Assembly: GCA_021604825.1 (NCBI GenBank)
Contig: BQJS01000154.1
Span: 1-11,869, forward strand
DNA length: 11,869 nt
Reading direction: 5' to 3'
Source: Phycisphaerae bacterium
GTDB taxonomy: Bacteria > Planctomycetota > Phycisphaerae > UBA1845
The position numbers were made by a program, and so were the translations under genes. Below, piece by piece: positions 1 to 6,563 of this stretch. Position 1 is the stretch's first letter. Each line of letters opens with the position of its first letter. The notes beneath the pieces were generated by a model. It made no database searches. It worked only from the letters and a program-made list of their open reading frames with translations, and was not told the origin of the DNA.

Positions 1-222
1 TTCAAGAACCCCGAGGGGCATTCTGCCGGTCAGCTGATCGATGCGGCTGGTTTGAAAGGGTTGCGGCGGGGACAAGCCCGCGTGTCTGAAGTGCATGGCA
101 ATTTCATCGTCGCCGATGAGGGGGCATGTGCTTCGGAAGTATTGGACGTCATCGAGCATGTTCGAGGTGCGGTCGAAGCGCACTGCGGCATACGACTCGA
201 TACGGAAATTGCCATTTGGTAG
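1..222 (+). CDS. murB: UDP-N-acetylenolpyruvoylglucosamine reductase, 3' end (partial)
   Basis: The first 73 codons belong to the C-terminal part of MurB, the cytoplasmic FAD enzyme that reduces UDP-GlcNAc-enolpyruvate to UDP-MurNAc in peptidoglycan precursor synthesis. The start lies outside the window. Visible family signatures are the opening FKNPEG segment (MurB proteins carry a substrate-loop motif of the GS-x-FKNP kind), then SAGQLIDAAGLKG, then VSEVHGNFIVADEGA, and the closing LDTEIAIW, which contains the conserved glutamate that in characterised MurB proteins lies near the C-terminus and takes part in catalysis. The TAG stop is at 220-222. ddl follows 52 bases later in the same direction, which is the usual murB-ddl order of the division and cell-wall cluster and supports the call. 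Confidence 0.93.
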   Translation, partial: FKNPEGHSAGQLIDAAGLKGLRRGQARVSEVHGNFIVADEGACASEVLDVIEHVRGAVEAHCGIRLDTEIAIW

Positions 223-274
223 TGACGCTTCCGCAAGGATTGGAAGCGACAAGACGCTGAAAGGGATGTCAGCA

Positions 275-1243
275 ATGAGAAGGGAAACCCGGCCTGTCCG
301 CATTGGCCCGCACAATCAATCCGTCCGAGTTAATCATCTTGATATCACGCTACTTTCCGGCGGTCCGAGCGACGAACGCGAAGTCAGTCTTGCGAGTGGC
401 CGCTGCATTGGTGCGGCGTTATCGCGTTTGGGGCATCGCGTATCCATCTGCGATATATCGCCAGACCGCATGTCCGCGCTCGATCGGGCAGCCGACCTTG
501 TTTTTATCGCTTTGCATGGCGACTTCGGCGAAGACGGCAAGCTGCAAGCCGAGTTGGAACGCCGCGACTTGCGATTCACCGGGACAGGATCACTCGCCAG
601 CGCATTGGTCATGGACAAGGTTCGCACGAAAGGCGCATTGATCGGTGCCGGACTGCCCACGCCCCGTTTCGACATCGCCCGCAAAGGCACCATCGGAGAA
701 GTGGTTCGACGCTGGCGCTTGCCCGTCGTGGTCAAGCCGATTTCCTCCGGCAGCAGCATCGACGTGTTTATGGTGCGCGAAGGTGATCGTTTTGAAGACG
801 CCTTAAATAGCGTGGTTCGCAAATACGACACCGCACTGGTCGAGGAATTGGTCGAGGGTCCGGAATTGACAGTGGGCATCTTGGGTGATGAAGCCCTGCC
901 TCCGATTCAGATCAGCACGGCGCGCGAATTTTACGACTATGAAGCCAAATACATCGACGACGCGACCGAATACAAACTTGATGTCGATCTGCCGGACGAT
1001 CTGCTTTCACGCATGCAAGCGATGAGCTTGAAAGCCGCAAGCGCGTTGGGATGCCGCGATTTTTGCCGGGTCGATTGGATGGTCGACAGTATTACGCATG
1101 AGCCTTACATCTTGGAACTCAACACGATTCCGGGGTTTACATCGCATTCGCTGCTGCCCAAAGCTGCGGCTCATTCGGGCATGGCATTTGACGATCTGTG
1201 CCAGTCGATTGTCGAGTTTGCGATGAAGCGACCAAACAACTGA
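275..1243 (+). CDS. ddl: D-alanine--D-alanine ligase
   Basis: An ATP-grasp enzyme that joins two D-alanines to make the dipeptide terminus of the peptidoglycan stem peptide, in the cytoplasm. From the chosen ATG it is 322 residues, a normal Ddl length. Signatures in order: GGPSDEREVSL (29-39) with the N-terminal binding glutamate, IALHGDFGEDG (78-88), KPISSGSS (154-161) with the ATP-grasp lysine, EELVEGPELTVG (190-201), YDYEAKY (220-226) on the omega loop, CRVDWM (264-269) and ELNTIPGF (281-288) with metal-binding Asp267, Glu281 and Asn283. The Tyr in the omega-loop motif is what D-Ala-D-Ala ligases have, rather than the His of VanA-type D-Ala-D-Lac ligases. AAAGGG at 260-265 lies 9 bases before ATG 275; ATG 266 (MSAM...) is an alternative but touches that site. 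The reading frame stays open further upstream to 95, inside murB, but those residues do not look like Ddl. ftsQ follows 53 bases later. Confidence 0.95.
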   Translation: MRRETRPVRIGPHNQSVRVNHLDITLLSGGPSDEREVSLASGRCIGAALSRLGHRVSICDISPDRMSALDRAADLVFIALHGDFGEDGKLQAELERRDLRFTGTGSLASALVMDKVRTKGALIGAGLPTPRFDIARKGTIGEVVRRWRLPVVVKPISSGSSIDVFMVREGDRFEDALNSVVRKYDTALVEELVEGPELTVGILGDEALPPIQISTAREFYDYEAKYIDDATEYKLDVDLPDDLLSRMQAMSLKAASALGCRDFCRVDWMVDSITHEPYILELNTIPGFTSHSLLPKAAAHSGMAFDDLCQSIVEFAMKRPNN

Positions 1244-1296
1244 ACTGCGATGGTGGGTGCTCGGTTGGGTGCCGCGATCGAAGTTGGTGATTGATA

Positions 1297-2172
1297 ATGG
1301 CCAAGCGTAAGAAAAAAAACACAGCGCCCATCCGTCGATGGATCGAGGCGCTTCGAGAAAACGATTTTCTGCATCGTTGGCGACGCCCGTTCGTTGGATG
1401 TCTGTTGATGGTCCTGCTCCTCAGCGGGATTGCGATGGGCATGCGGCAGTTGGAGCGATACGTCTATTCGCACATCAACAATCAGAAACCCGCGCAAATT
1501 GAATTCGCCTCGCTCCCCAAGCATTTGGAGGGCGTGTTCGCAAACGTCGTCGCCGAATACGAGCATCAGCCGTGGATGGGCGACGAACTTTGCGTCAACA
1601 TTGCAGAACACTTGAACAATGTCGCCTGGGTCAAGAAGGTCAATCGCGTTCATCGGTTCAGCGATGGTCGCGTCGAGATTGATTGCAGCTATCGAAACCC
1701 CGTGGCAATGGTGCGGACCACCGGCGGAATGCTTCTGGTCGATGACGAAGGCGTGTTGCTGCCGGGGCAATATGCGCGAGATTTGAATTTGCTCGCCATC
1801 GAAGGAGTAGGCACGCCACCGCCAGACCCCGGCGAGCGTTGGGACGCGCCGGAGCTACATGCCGGCTTGGATCTCGTCCGTATCTTCGAGAAGGAACGAT
1901 TCGCGAGTCAGATCACCGGCGTTTCGGTCAACAACTATCGAGGGCGTCAGGATCGTCGCGCCGCCCACATCGAGCTAGCCACCAACCGCGAAGGTAGTCG
2001 AATCATTTGGGGGTCGGCGCCCGGTGAAGAAATTGAGGAGAACACGTTGGAGCAAAAAGTGAAGCTCCTTCGCAGCAATTTCCACCGTTACGGGCATGTG
2101 GACGCGAATCATGGTGTGATCGACGTATCAATTTATCCCGACCGCATCCTTGCCCAACCCAGCGAAAGCTGA
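1297..2172 (+). CDS. ftsQ: FtsQ/DivIB-like cell division protein
   Basis: A 291-residue single-pass membrane protein expected to act in the divisome, where FtsQ/DivIB links cytoplasmic and periplasmic division proteins. It starts with a very basic cytoplasmic segment (MAKRKKKN...), has one hydrophobic helix (about 32-49), then an extracytoplasmic part. Residues about 107-150 read like the FtsQ POTRA/beta junction: NNVAWVKKVNRVHRFSDG, then VEIDCSYRNPVAMVRT and LLVDDEGVLLPG. The C-terminal part (RIIWGSAPGEE, a Lys/Leu-rich helix, then GVIDVSIYPDRILAQ) matches the usual end of the FtsQ beta domain. ATG 1297 is preceded by GGTGA at 1286-1290; an in-frame TTG two codons upstream is less likely. 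Sequence similarity to classical FtsQ is weak overall, so the call rests on pattern plus position directly after murB-ddl. No ftsA or ftsZ follows. Confidence 0.8.
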   Translation: MAKRKKKNTAPIRRWIEALRENDFLHRWRRPFVGCLLMVLLLSGIAMGMRQLERYVYSHINNQKPAQIEFASLPKHLEGVFANVVAEYEHQPWMGDELCVNIAEHLNNVAWVKKVNRVHRFSDGRVEIDCSYRNPVAMVRTTGGMLLVDDEGVLLPGQYARDLNLLAIEGVGTPPPDPGERWDAPELHAGLDLVRIFEKERFASQITGVSVNNYRGRQDRRAAHIELATNREGSRIIWGSAPGEEIEENTLEQKVKLLRSNFHRYGHVDANHGVIDVSIYPDRILAQPSES

Positions 2173-2203
2173 TTGCAGCGATTGGCCCTTTGTTTTGTAT
2201 AAT
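2173..2203 (+). promoter_or_regulatory. Putative sigma-70-type promoter upstream of the 2274 membrane gene
   Basis: A perfect TATAAT box lies at 2198-2203 in the context TTTGTATAATGATGG, 70 bases before the ATG at 2274. The best -35 candidate is TTGCAG at 2173-2178, only three matches to consensus and with a long 19-base spacer, so recognition would depend mainly on the -10 box. It starts at the ftsQ stop codon, which suggests that the membrane-protein gene can be transcribed separately from the murB-ddl-ftsQ unit. Confidence 0.45.
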
Positions 2204-2273
2204 GATGGTATGCGGTGATGTATTTTGGGGTTCAACCGGAAGCCAGATGGATGTCGCGTGGGATTGAGATGCC

Positions 2274-3083
2274 ATGAACGAAATGACGAACTACATTTCA
2301 ACGCTGTTTGACGTATTCAAGCAGCATCTTCCGAGCGAAGTGATCGCCACGCAGTTTCCGGCTGCCATCGTGGCCATTCTCATGGGCGTTGGGGTTTGCG
2401 TCTTAGGCGCGAAGTTGGCCCGGTGGTTCATCACGATTATCTTCGCATCTGCGGGGATGGTATGTGGTCTTGGTTTGGGTAAGGCGCTCGGATTCTCGTC
2501 GCCGATCTCGGCGTTGGGTGGTGGGTTGGCATTGGGGGCCGTCGGATTCTCGCTCCATCGATTCTGGGTTGGGTTGATGGCCGCCGCATTCTTATCATCG
2601 GTAGCACTCGGGGTCGTGTCATCGCAATCGGCGTTTCCCCGTCTTTCAGAGTTCAACGATCTCGAACAAAAATCACAAATCGTCACGGAGGTTCAGGACT
2701 TTCAACTCGGACCGTCGGAGAACGCTCTTCAATCGGGCTGGGATAAACTTGACGCCTATGGCGACCGGTTCTGGGAATACCTCAACAAGCAGGACTCGTC
2801 ACTCAAGCTCAAGGTTGTGGGCTGGGGCGTCGGGGCTGGGTTGGTTGGTTTGCTATTGGGATTGCTCCTCAGCCGCATCACCTTGATTGTCTTCACCGCA
2901 GCGTTTGGAACGCTGCTGATTTCGAGCGGTGTTTATGTGTTGGGCAATGGCATGGGCATGGATATGTTGCAGGCCACGCGCGATCGACCGGCGATGTCGG
3001 GCTTGGCGATACTTTCGTTCTTCGTGGTGTCGGTAGCGTTGCAAACGGCGCTGACCCGCAAGGAAGCCCCTGCGTCCGAATAG
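2274..3083 (+). CDS. Glycine-rich polytopic membrane protein, unknown function
   Basis: A 269-residue integral membrane protein. Hydrophobic segments are seen at about 28-46, 50-72, 77-93, 98-116, 181-199, 203-224 and 241-259, so six or seven helices. They are rich in Gly (MGVGVCVLGAK, GLGLGKALG, GGGLALGAVG). Between helices four and five lies a charged loop of about 60 residues (118-180) with a helical, acidic look. I cannot name the family with certainty. The layout of paired glycine-rich helices recalls TMEM198/DUF4203-type proteins, but this is inference. The gene at 3305 encodes a similar protein, and segments such as RITLIVFTAAFGTLLIS (201-217) align without gaps to its RVIALVTSFEGGALFIS. 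The ATG at 2274 has only a weak upstream GGGA (2262-2265); ATG 2283 is an alternative. The gene sits after ftsQ, but it has its own -10 box and nothing shows a division role. Confidence 0.8.
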   Translation: MNEMTNYISTLFDVFKQHLPSEVIATQFPAAIVAILMGVGVCVLGAKLARWFITIIFASAGMVCGLGLGKALGFSSPISALGGGLALGAVGFSLHRFWVGLMAAAFLSSVALGVVSSQSAFPRLSEFNDLEQKSQIVTEVQDFQLGPSENALQSGWDKLDAYGDRFWEYLNKQDSSLKLKVVGWGVGAGLVGLLLGLLLSRITLIVFTAAFGTLLISSGVYVLGNGMGMDMLQATRDRPAMSGLAILSFFVVSVALQTALTRKEAPASE

Positions 3084-3201
3084 TCGTACGCTGCCCAATT
3101 GAATTGAAGTTTTGATCCCGTGCGACAATTCCACATACCGATGACGTGACGCCACAGGCGCTGCGTACATCCACCTTCAACGAGCCCGCCATCAGTTCCG
3201 A

Positions 3202-3214
3202 TAATCAAAGATTA
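3202..3214. repeat. Short perfect inverted repeat TAATC-AAA-GATTA
   Basis: A 5-base perfect inverted repeat with a 3-base centre in the 221-base gap between the two membrane-protein genes, about 90 bases before the second gene. It could be an operator half-site pair or chance. Apart from it and the ribosome binding site of the next gene, I see no terminator or convincing promoter in this gap. Confidence 0.25.
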
Positions 3215-3304
3215 CCACCTCGTACGTTTCCGTTTTGCCCGGCCAATTCCGGCATCGTAGGCTTGTGACGCTAAGTCTATCGATAAAAAAAGGGGACGAT
3301 TACC

Positions 3305-3922
3305 GTGTTCTATTTGGTTCAAGAATGGATGACGTTGCTGCGCGGACTCGACGCCGTCGTGGGCATTCCGCTTTGTCTCGCCGGTGGAGCGCTTGTTTAC
3401 GCCGGTTGGCGATTGTGGCCGGCAGTTGCGCTCGCAAGCTTTGGTGTGGTCGGCGGGGTTATTGGCCAGTCACTTTCCGGAGACCTTGCGTTTAACGCGG
3501 CATGGTTTGGTGGCGGGGCAGCTGTCCTGATGATTGGCGGGTTCTTACTTTCGCAGTTCGCGTCAGTGGTACTGGCTGGGATCATCGGCGGGGCGATCAC
3601 CGCGATGATTCTCGAAGTCTTCCGCATGACCGGACCATTCATGTGGCTGGGGGCGTTTCTGGGATTCGCGGGATGCGGTTCATGGGCGTTTGCCAATCGC
3701 AACCGGGTCATCGCCCTCGTGACTTCGTTTGAAGGCGGGGCGTTGTTTATCTCCGGGATGTCCATCATGGTGCGGGAGGTGTCTTGGCTGCATTCGTTTT
3801 TCCGGTCGATGACCTCGGAAAGTCCGTTCATGATCGGATTTTTCCTGCTCGTTCCGACGGCAGTGGGCGTGCTCATCCAAGCCGCCGATGCCAACCGCAG
3901 CTCAGCCAAGTCGGCGCAATAG
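3305..3922 (+). CDS. Second glycine-rich polytopic membrane protein, unknown function
   Basis: A 205-residue, almost wholly hydrophobic protein with about seven predicted membrane helices (roughly 18-34, 37-55, 63-82, 85-105, 110-130, 133-155 and 174-192) and a short polar tail (ADANRSSAKSAQ). Glycine pairs recur within the helices (GVVGGVIG, FGGGAA, GIIGGAI, GAFLGFAG). The helices match those of the gene upstream in order and flavour: GALVYAGWRLWPAVALASFGVVGGVIG parallels its first helix pair, and RVIALVTSFEGGALFIS parallels its sixth. It lacks that protein's long central polar loop. The start is GTG 3305, chosen because AGGGGA at 3291-3296 lies 8 bases upstream; ATG 3329 (MTLLRG...) is a weaker alternative. 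Function is unknown; a TMEM198/DUF4203-like membrane family is possible but not shown. Confidence 0.78.
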   Translation: MFYLVQEWMTLLRGLDAVVGIPLCLAGGALVYAGWRLWPAVALASFGVVGGVIGQSLSGDLAFNAAWFGGGAAVLMIGGFLLSQFASVVLAGIIGGAITAMILEVFRMTGPFMWLGAFLGFAGCGSWAFANRNRVIALVTSFEGGALFISGMSIMVREVSWLHSFFRSMTSESPFMIGFFLLVPTAVGVLIQAADANRSSAKSAQ

Positions 3923-3969
3923 TCGAACAGACTGACGAGGCTGTTTTACGGGCAGATTGACAAGGCGGT

Positions 3970-3998
3970 TTTTACAACCGCGATCGATTCAGTACGAT
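3970..3998 (+). promoter_or_regulatory. Putative promoter for the TIM-barrel gene
   Basis: TTTACA (3970-3975, five of six matches to TTGACA) and TACGAT (3993-3998, four of six matches to TATAAT) are separated by exactly 17 bases. Transcription would begin at about 4005, just within the hairpin at 4003-4031, placing that hairpin at the very 5' end of the message for the gene at 4056. The elements are moderate and the GC-rich context makes chance matches possible. Confidence 0.35.
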
Positions 3999-4002
3999 AA
4001 TC

Positions 4003-4035
4003 ACCGGTTCGTCCAAAAGGGGCGAGCCGGTTTTT
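4003..4035 (+). terminator. Hairpin with T-run, likely intrinsic terminator or leader attenuator
   Basis: ACCGGTTCG (4003-4011) pairs with CGAGCCGGT (4023-4031) over nine base pairs with a single G-U, around an 11-base loop, and is followed directly by a run of T (4031-4035). This is the classic form of a rho-independent terminator. It lies 80 bases after the 3305-3922 gene, which it may terminate, and only 20 bases before the start codon at 4056. The TIM-barrel gene is therefore either transcribed through it or preceded by a 5' leader hairpin. A smaller perfect hairpin, GCGGTT-TTTAC-AACCGC (3965-3981), lies just upstream. Confidence 0.6.
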
Positions 4036-4055
4036 CATTGCGCAAAGGATCGAAC

Positions 4056-4859
4056 GTGTCAGGACCACTGGGCAAATCCATCGGCGTGCGAATCGATGAT
4101 TTGAAGTCGGGTGTGAAGTCGGGCATCCGCTGTGCTACCCAGATGGGGTTCAGTGCTGCGGAAGTTGCGGCGGACTCGCAAGAAGTTTGCCCAAGCGAAT
4201 TGAGCGAAACCGGTCGCAGTCATCTCGCTCGACTGGTGCGGAGCGGAAACATGGCGTTTTCCGCGCTGTCGCACAATGCAGGATTCGCCGAATTGACGGA
4301 TGTCACGCATCTAAATCGCGCCGTCGAGTCCACCAAGGAGGCGATTCGCTTGGCGGCCGACATGCGGGTGCCGACACTGTCGAAGGGGCTTGGTCCGCTG
4401 TCGTCGGTCAATGAGCGCGATCGCGATTCGGTGATCGCCGCGATATGGGACGTATCGAAATATGCCGAGCGGTTTGGTACGACGCTGGCTATCCATTCGC
4501 GTTTTGGTGGTACGGATTCGTTGATTGAATTGGTGCAGCAGATCGCCTGCCCAGGTTTGCAAATCGCCATCGATCCGGGCGAATTGATTTCAGCCGGTGT
4601 CGATCCGTTGGCTGCCGCAAGTGCAACGGGCGACCAACTCGCGCTCGCGTACATCCGAGACGCCCAGGTGGGCACCCCCGAGCACGCCGGATCGGAAGTT
4701 CCGCTCGGACAAGGCTCGTTGGACTTACAGGCGTATCTCGCTCACCTTTCCCTCCACGCAGGCGTACCAGCCCCGATCCTGCGCAGAAACAACACCGCTG
4801 ATGCTCAAATCGAAATCGCAACCGACAGGCAATTCTTATTGGACTCAATGCAATTCTGA
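4056..4859 (+). CDS. TIM-barrel protein of the sugar-phosphate isomerase/epimerase superfamily, altered active site
   Basis: A 267-residue protein with the order of segments expected of the xylose-isomerase-like TIM barrel (AP-endonuclease-2 fold): IGVRIDDL (9-16), MGFSAAEVAAD (30-40), ELSETGRSHLARLV (48-61), LNRAVESTKEAIRLAADM (86-103), ALAIHSRFG-type strand (TTLAIHSRFG, 142-151), LQIAIDPGELI (168-178), ALAYIRDAQ (196-204) and EVPLGQGSLDLQAYLAHL (214-231). Active members bind a metal with Glu/Asp/His ligands. Here the expected Glu of the LAIE strand is His146, the His of the H-x-x-D strand is Tyr199, and the final Glu of the I-E strand is replaced by Arg (LRRN, 242-245), so ordinary isomerase activity is doubtful. 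GTG 4056 is the start because AAAGGA (4044-4049) sits 6 bases upstream; the frame is open to 3957, but that part crosses the hairpin. The substrate cannot be inferred. Confidence 0.75.
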   Translation: MSGPLGKSIGVRIDDLKSGVKSGIRCATQMGFSAAEVAADSQEVCPSELSETGRSHLARLVRSGNMAFSALSHNAGFAELTDVTHLNRAVESTKEAIRLAADMRVPTLSKGLGPLSSVNERDRDSVIAAIWDVSKYAERFGTTLAIHSRFGGTDSLIELVQQIACPGLQIAIDPGELISAGVDPLAAASATGDQLALAYIRDAQVGTPEHAGSEVPLGQGSLDLQAYLAHLSLHAGVPAPILRRNNTADAQIEIATDRQFLLDSMQF

Positions 4860-5177
4860 GTGAATCCCGGTCCGACTATTCTGCGAGCTAGATTGCAGAG
4901 CCAGTACCCGTTTGCAGGTTTTGAATACGAGCTCGGTCACTGCAGATCGCGGGTCCGGGAATAACACTCCCAAAGCTCTTCATCCGGACCTGAAATTGAA
5001 GTTGTCGGGGACCACTCGCGTATTGGACACTAAGGGCACATGACTGCTTTGTCGTCCTTCACAAGAAGACTGTGTGGGCGGACGATATCTGTAGCAACCG
5101 GGCCTGAATTGCCAGCCACTCTGCGCATGCTTGGACCGATTGCTCGGGCGACGACATACTGAATTGGGAGACGACTT
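4860..5177. other. 318-base intergenic region
   Basis: No protein of recognisable family is encoded here. Two items stand out. An inverted repeat, CGGGTCCGG (4950-4958) with CCGGACCTG (4984-4992), can form a nine-pair stem with one G-U and a 25-base loop, without a T-run. A 40-codon reading frame (ATG 5040 to TGA 5160-5162) begins after AAGGG (5032-5036, only 3 bases of spacing) and ends 15 bases before the ATPase gene; it resembles no family I know and may be chance. A weak TTCACA-17-GACGAT pair (5058-5086) is the only promoter-like arrangement seen. Confidence 0.4.
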
Positions 5178-6506
5178 ATGCAAGTGGCCAGTCCACCGGT
5201 AAGACCTTCGCAACCTCAGACAGAACCCGCGCCGGACCCTGTAAGCGTGCAGCGTTTCTACCCTCCGGCGATTGAAGAATGGCGCGAAACAGGTCTCCCG
5301 CAAACATTGCTCGAGGCGCTCATCGTCAAGTACCTGTTCACGGCAGGCGAGCAGACCGGACGCAACGTAGCCAAAGCACTCGCCCTTCCTCCCAAGCCCG
5401 TGCTGGATGTGTTGCAGTCGCTTAAGAATGCCCAACAGGCATACTACAAAGACAGTGCGACGATGGGCGATTTTCAATATGCCTTGTCTGAGGGAGGGCG
5501 CGACCGCGCTCGAAAACTCTTGGATGAAAGCATGTACGTTGGGGCTGCACCGGTGCCCTTCGAGTATTATGTTGAATCCGTCTCCGCCCAGTCGATCACC
5601 TCGGAAAAGCCCGGCGTCAAGCAAGTGCAAGCCGCGTTCTCCGATGTCGTCATATCGGAATCCATGCAGCGGCGACTCGGTCCGGCGATCAATTCAGGCC
5701 GCGGGTTGTTCCTGTATGGTGCGCCCGGTAACGGCAAGACGACGATGGCCGAACGCATCACCCGTTGTTTTGGTTCGCACATTTGGATTCCACACGCGAT
5801 CTACGTCGACGGTGAGATTATTAAATTCTACGACCCGCAAAGTCACATCGCGGTAGGTTCAAATGGACCGTCCGTGCTCAAGGGCGAAGTTTACGATCCG
5901 CGCTGGATCAAGATCGAACGGCCCACCATCATCGTCGGTGGTGAGCTGACGATGGAGTCGCTCGAACTGCAGTTCAATCCCTTCACAAAGATCACCGAAC
6001 CATCCGTCCAGCTGAAAAGCAATTGCGGAACGCTGGTGATCGACGACTTTGGCCGACAGCGAATGCCCCCGGTGGACCTGCTCAACCGGTGGATCGTTCC
6101 GCTCGAGAAGCGATTTGACTACCTGGCGCTATCGACCGGGACGAAAATTCAGGTGCCGTTCGACCAGCTCATTATCTTCTCGACCAACCTCGAGCCGCGC
6201 GAACTGGTGGACGACGCGTTCTTGCGACGTATTCCGTACAAGGTCAACGTAATGGATCCGCCCGTCGAGCAGTTCCGCGAGCTTATGAAGTTTACGGCTG
6301 ACCTGTTCAACATCGAATACGAAGCCGACGTCGTCGATGATCTGATCGAGCGTCATTACGTGCAGTGCAATCGGCCCCTTCGATGTTGCCACCCGCGCGA
6401 CCTGTTGCTCCAAATCATCAACATCGCGGCGTACAACGAGTGCGAAGTGAAGATGACCAAGGAAGCGTTTGAAGCGGCGGTCGACAACTACTTCGCGGTG
6501 ATGTAA
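5178..6506 (+). CDS. AAA+ ATPase with N-terminal winged-helix-like region
   Basis: A 442-residue soluble ATPase. A Pro-rich start is followed by a region like a winged-helix domain (about 38-118): LPQTLLEALIVKYLF, TGRNVAKALALPP, VLDVLQSLKN, then YALSEGGRDRARKLLDES, then the linker YVGAAPVPFEYY. The AAA+ core has Walker A GAPGNGKT (181-188), Walker B LVIDDFG (286-292), a sensor-1-like FSTN (334-337), candidate arginine-finger residues in AFLRRI (347-352) and a C-terminal helical lid with RPLRCCHPRDLL (399-410). About 100 residues separate Walker A from Walker B, longer than in many AAA+ proteins; this insert holds YVDGEIIKFYDP and PTIIVGGELTME. I recall similar winged-helix/AAA+ proteins in several bacterial phyla but cannot assign a process. 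The ATG is supported by GGGAG (5166-5170) seven bases upstream. The next gene starts within 60 bases on the same strand, so co-transcription is likely. Confidence 0.85.
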   Translation: MQVASPPVRPSQPQTEPAPDPVSVQRFYPPAIEEWRETGLPQTLLEALIVKYLFTAGEQTGRNVAKALALPPKPVLDVLQSLKNAQQAYYKDSATMGDFQYALSEGGRDRARKLLDESMYVGAAPVPFEYYVESVSAQSITSEKPGVKQVQAAFSDVVISESMQRRLGPAINSGRGLFLYGAPGNGKTTMAERITRCFGSHIWIPHAIYVDGEIIKFYDPQSHIAVGSNGPSVLKGEVYDPRWIKIERPTIIVGGELTMESLELQFNPFTKITEPSVQLKSNCGTLVIDDFGRQRMPPVDLLNRWIVPLEKRFDYLALSTGTKIQVPFDQLIIFSTNLEPRELVDDAFLRRIPYKVNVMDPPVEQFRELMKFTADLFNIEYEADVVDDLIERHYVQCNRPLRCCHPRDLLLQIINIAAYNECEVKMTKEAFEAAVDNYFAVM

Positions 6507-6563
6507 CGTCGGGGGATGACAAACCCATCGAACCACCACGCCCGTCGACGCGTAGATGTAAGT

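Noticed and set aside
95..274. N-terminal extension of ddl from ATG 95
   Set aside because: It would overlap murB by over 120 bases, and the extra residues do not look like Ddl; a start at 275 with AAAGGG fits better.
334..879. A 181-codon minus-strand frame inside ddl
   Set aside because: It is the mirror of conserved Ddl motifs, Ser/Arg/Pro-rich, with no recognisable family.
1297..2172. Reading the ftsQ-like gene as an unrelated single-pass membrane protein
   Set aside because: The WVKKVNRVHR, RNPVAMVR, LLVDDEGVLLP and IDVSIYPDRI series in order, plus position after ddl, fits FtsQ better than any alternative.
3957..3962. Perfect TTGACA as a -35 box
   Set aside because: No -10-like hexamer lies at 16-18 bases spacing; the TTTACA/TACGAT pair just downstream is better arranged.
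4980..5630. A 216-codon open frame on the minus strand across the start of the AAA+ gene
   Set aside because: It overlaps the well-supported ATPase start and reads as low-quality Arg/Cys-rich sequence with no domain.
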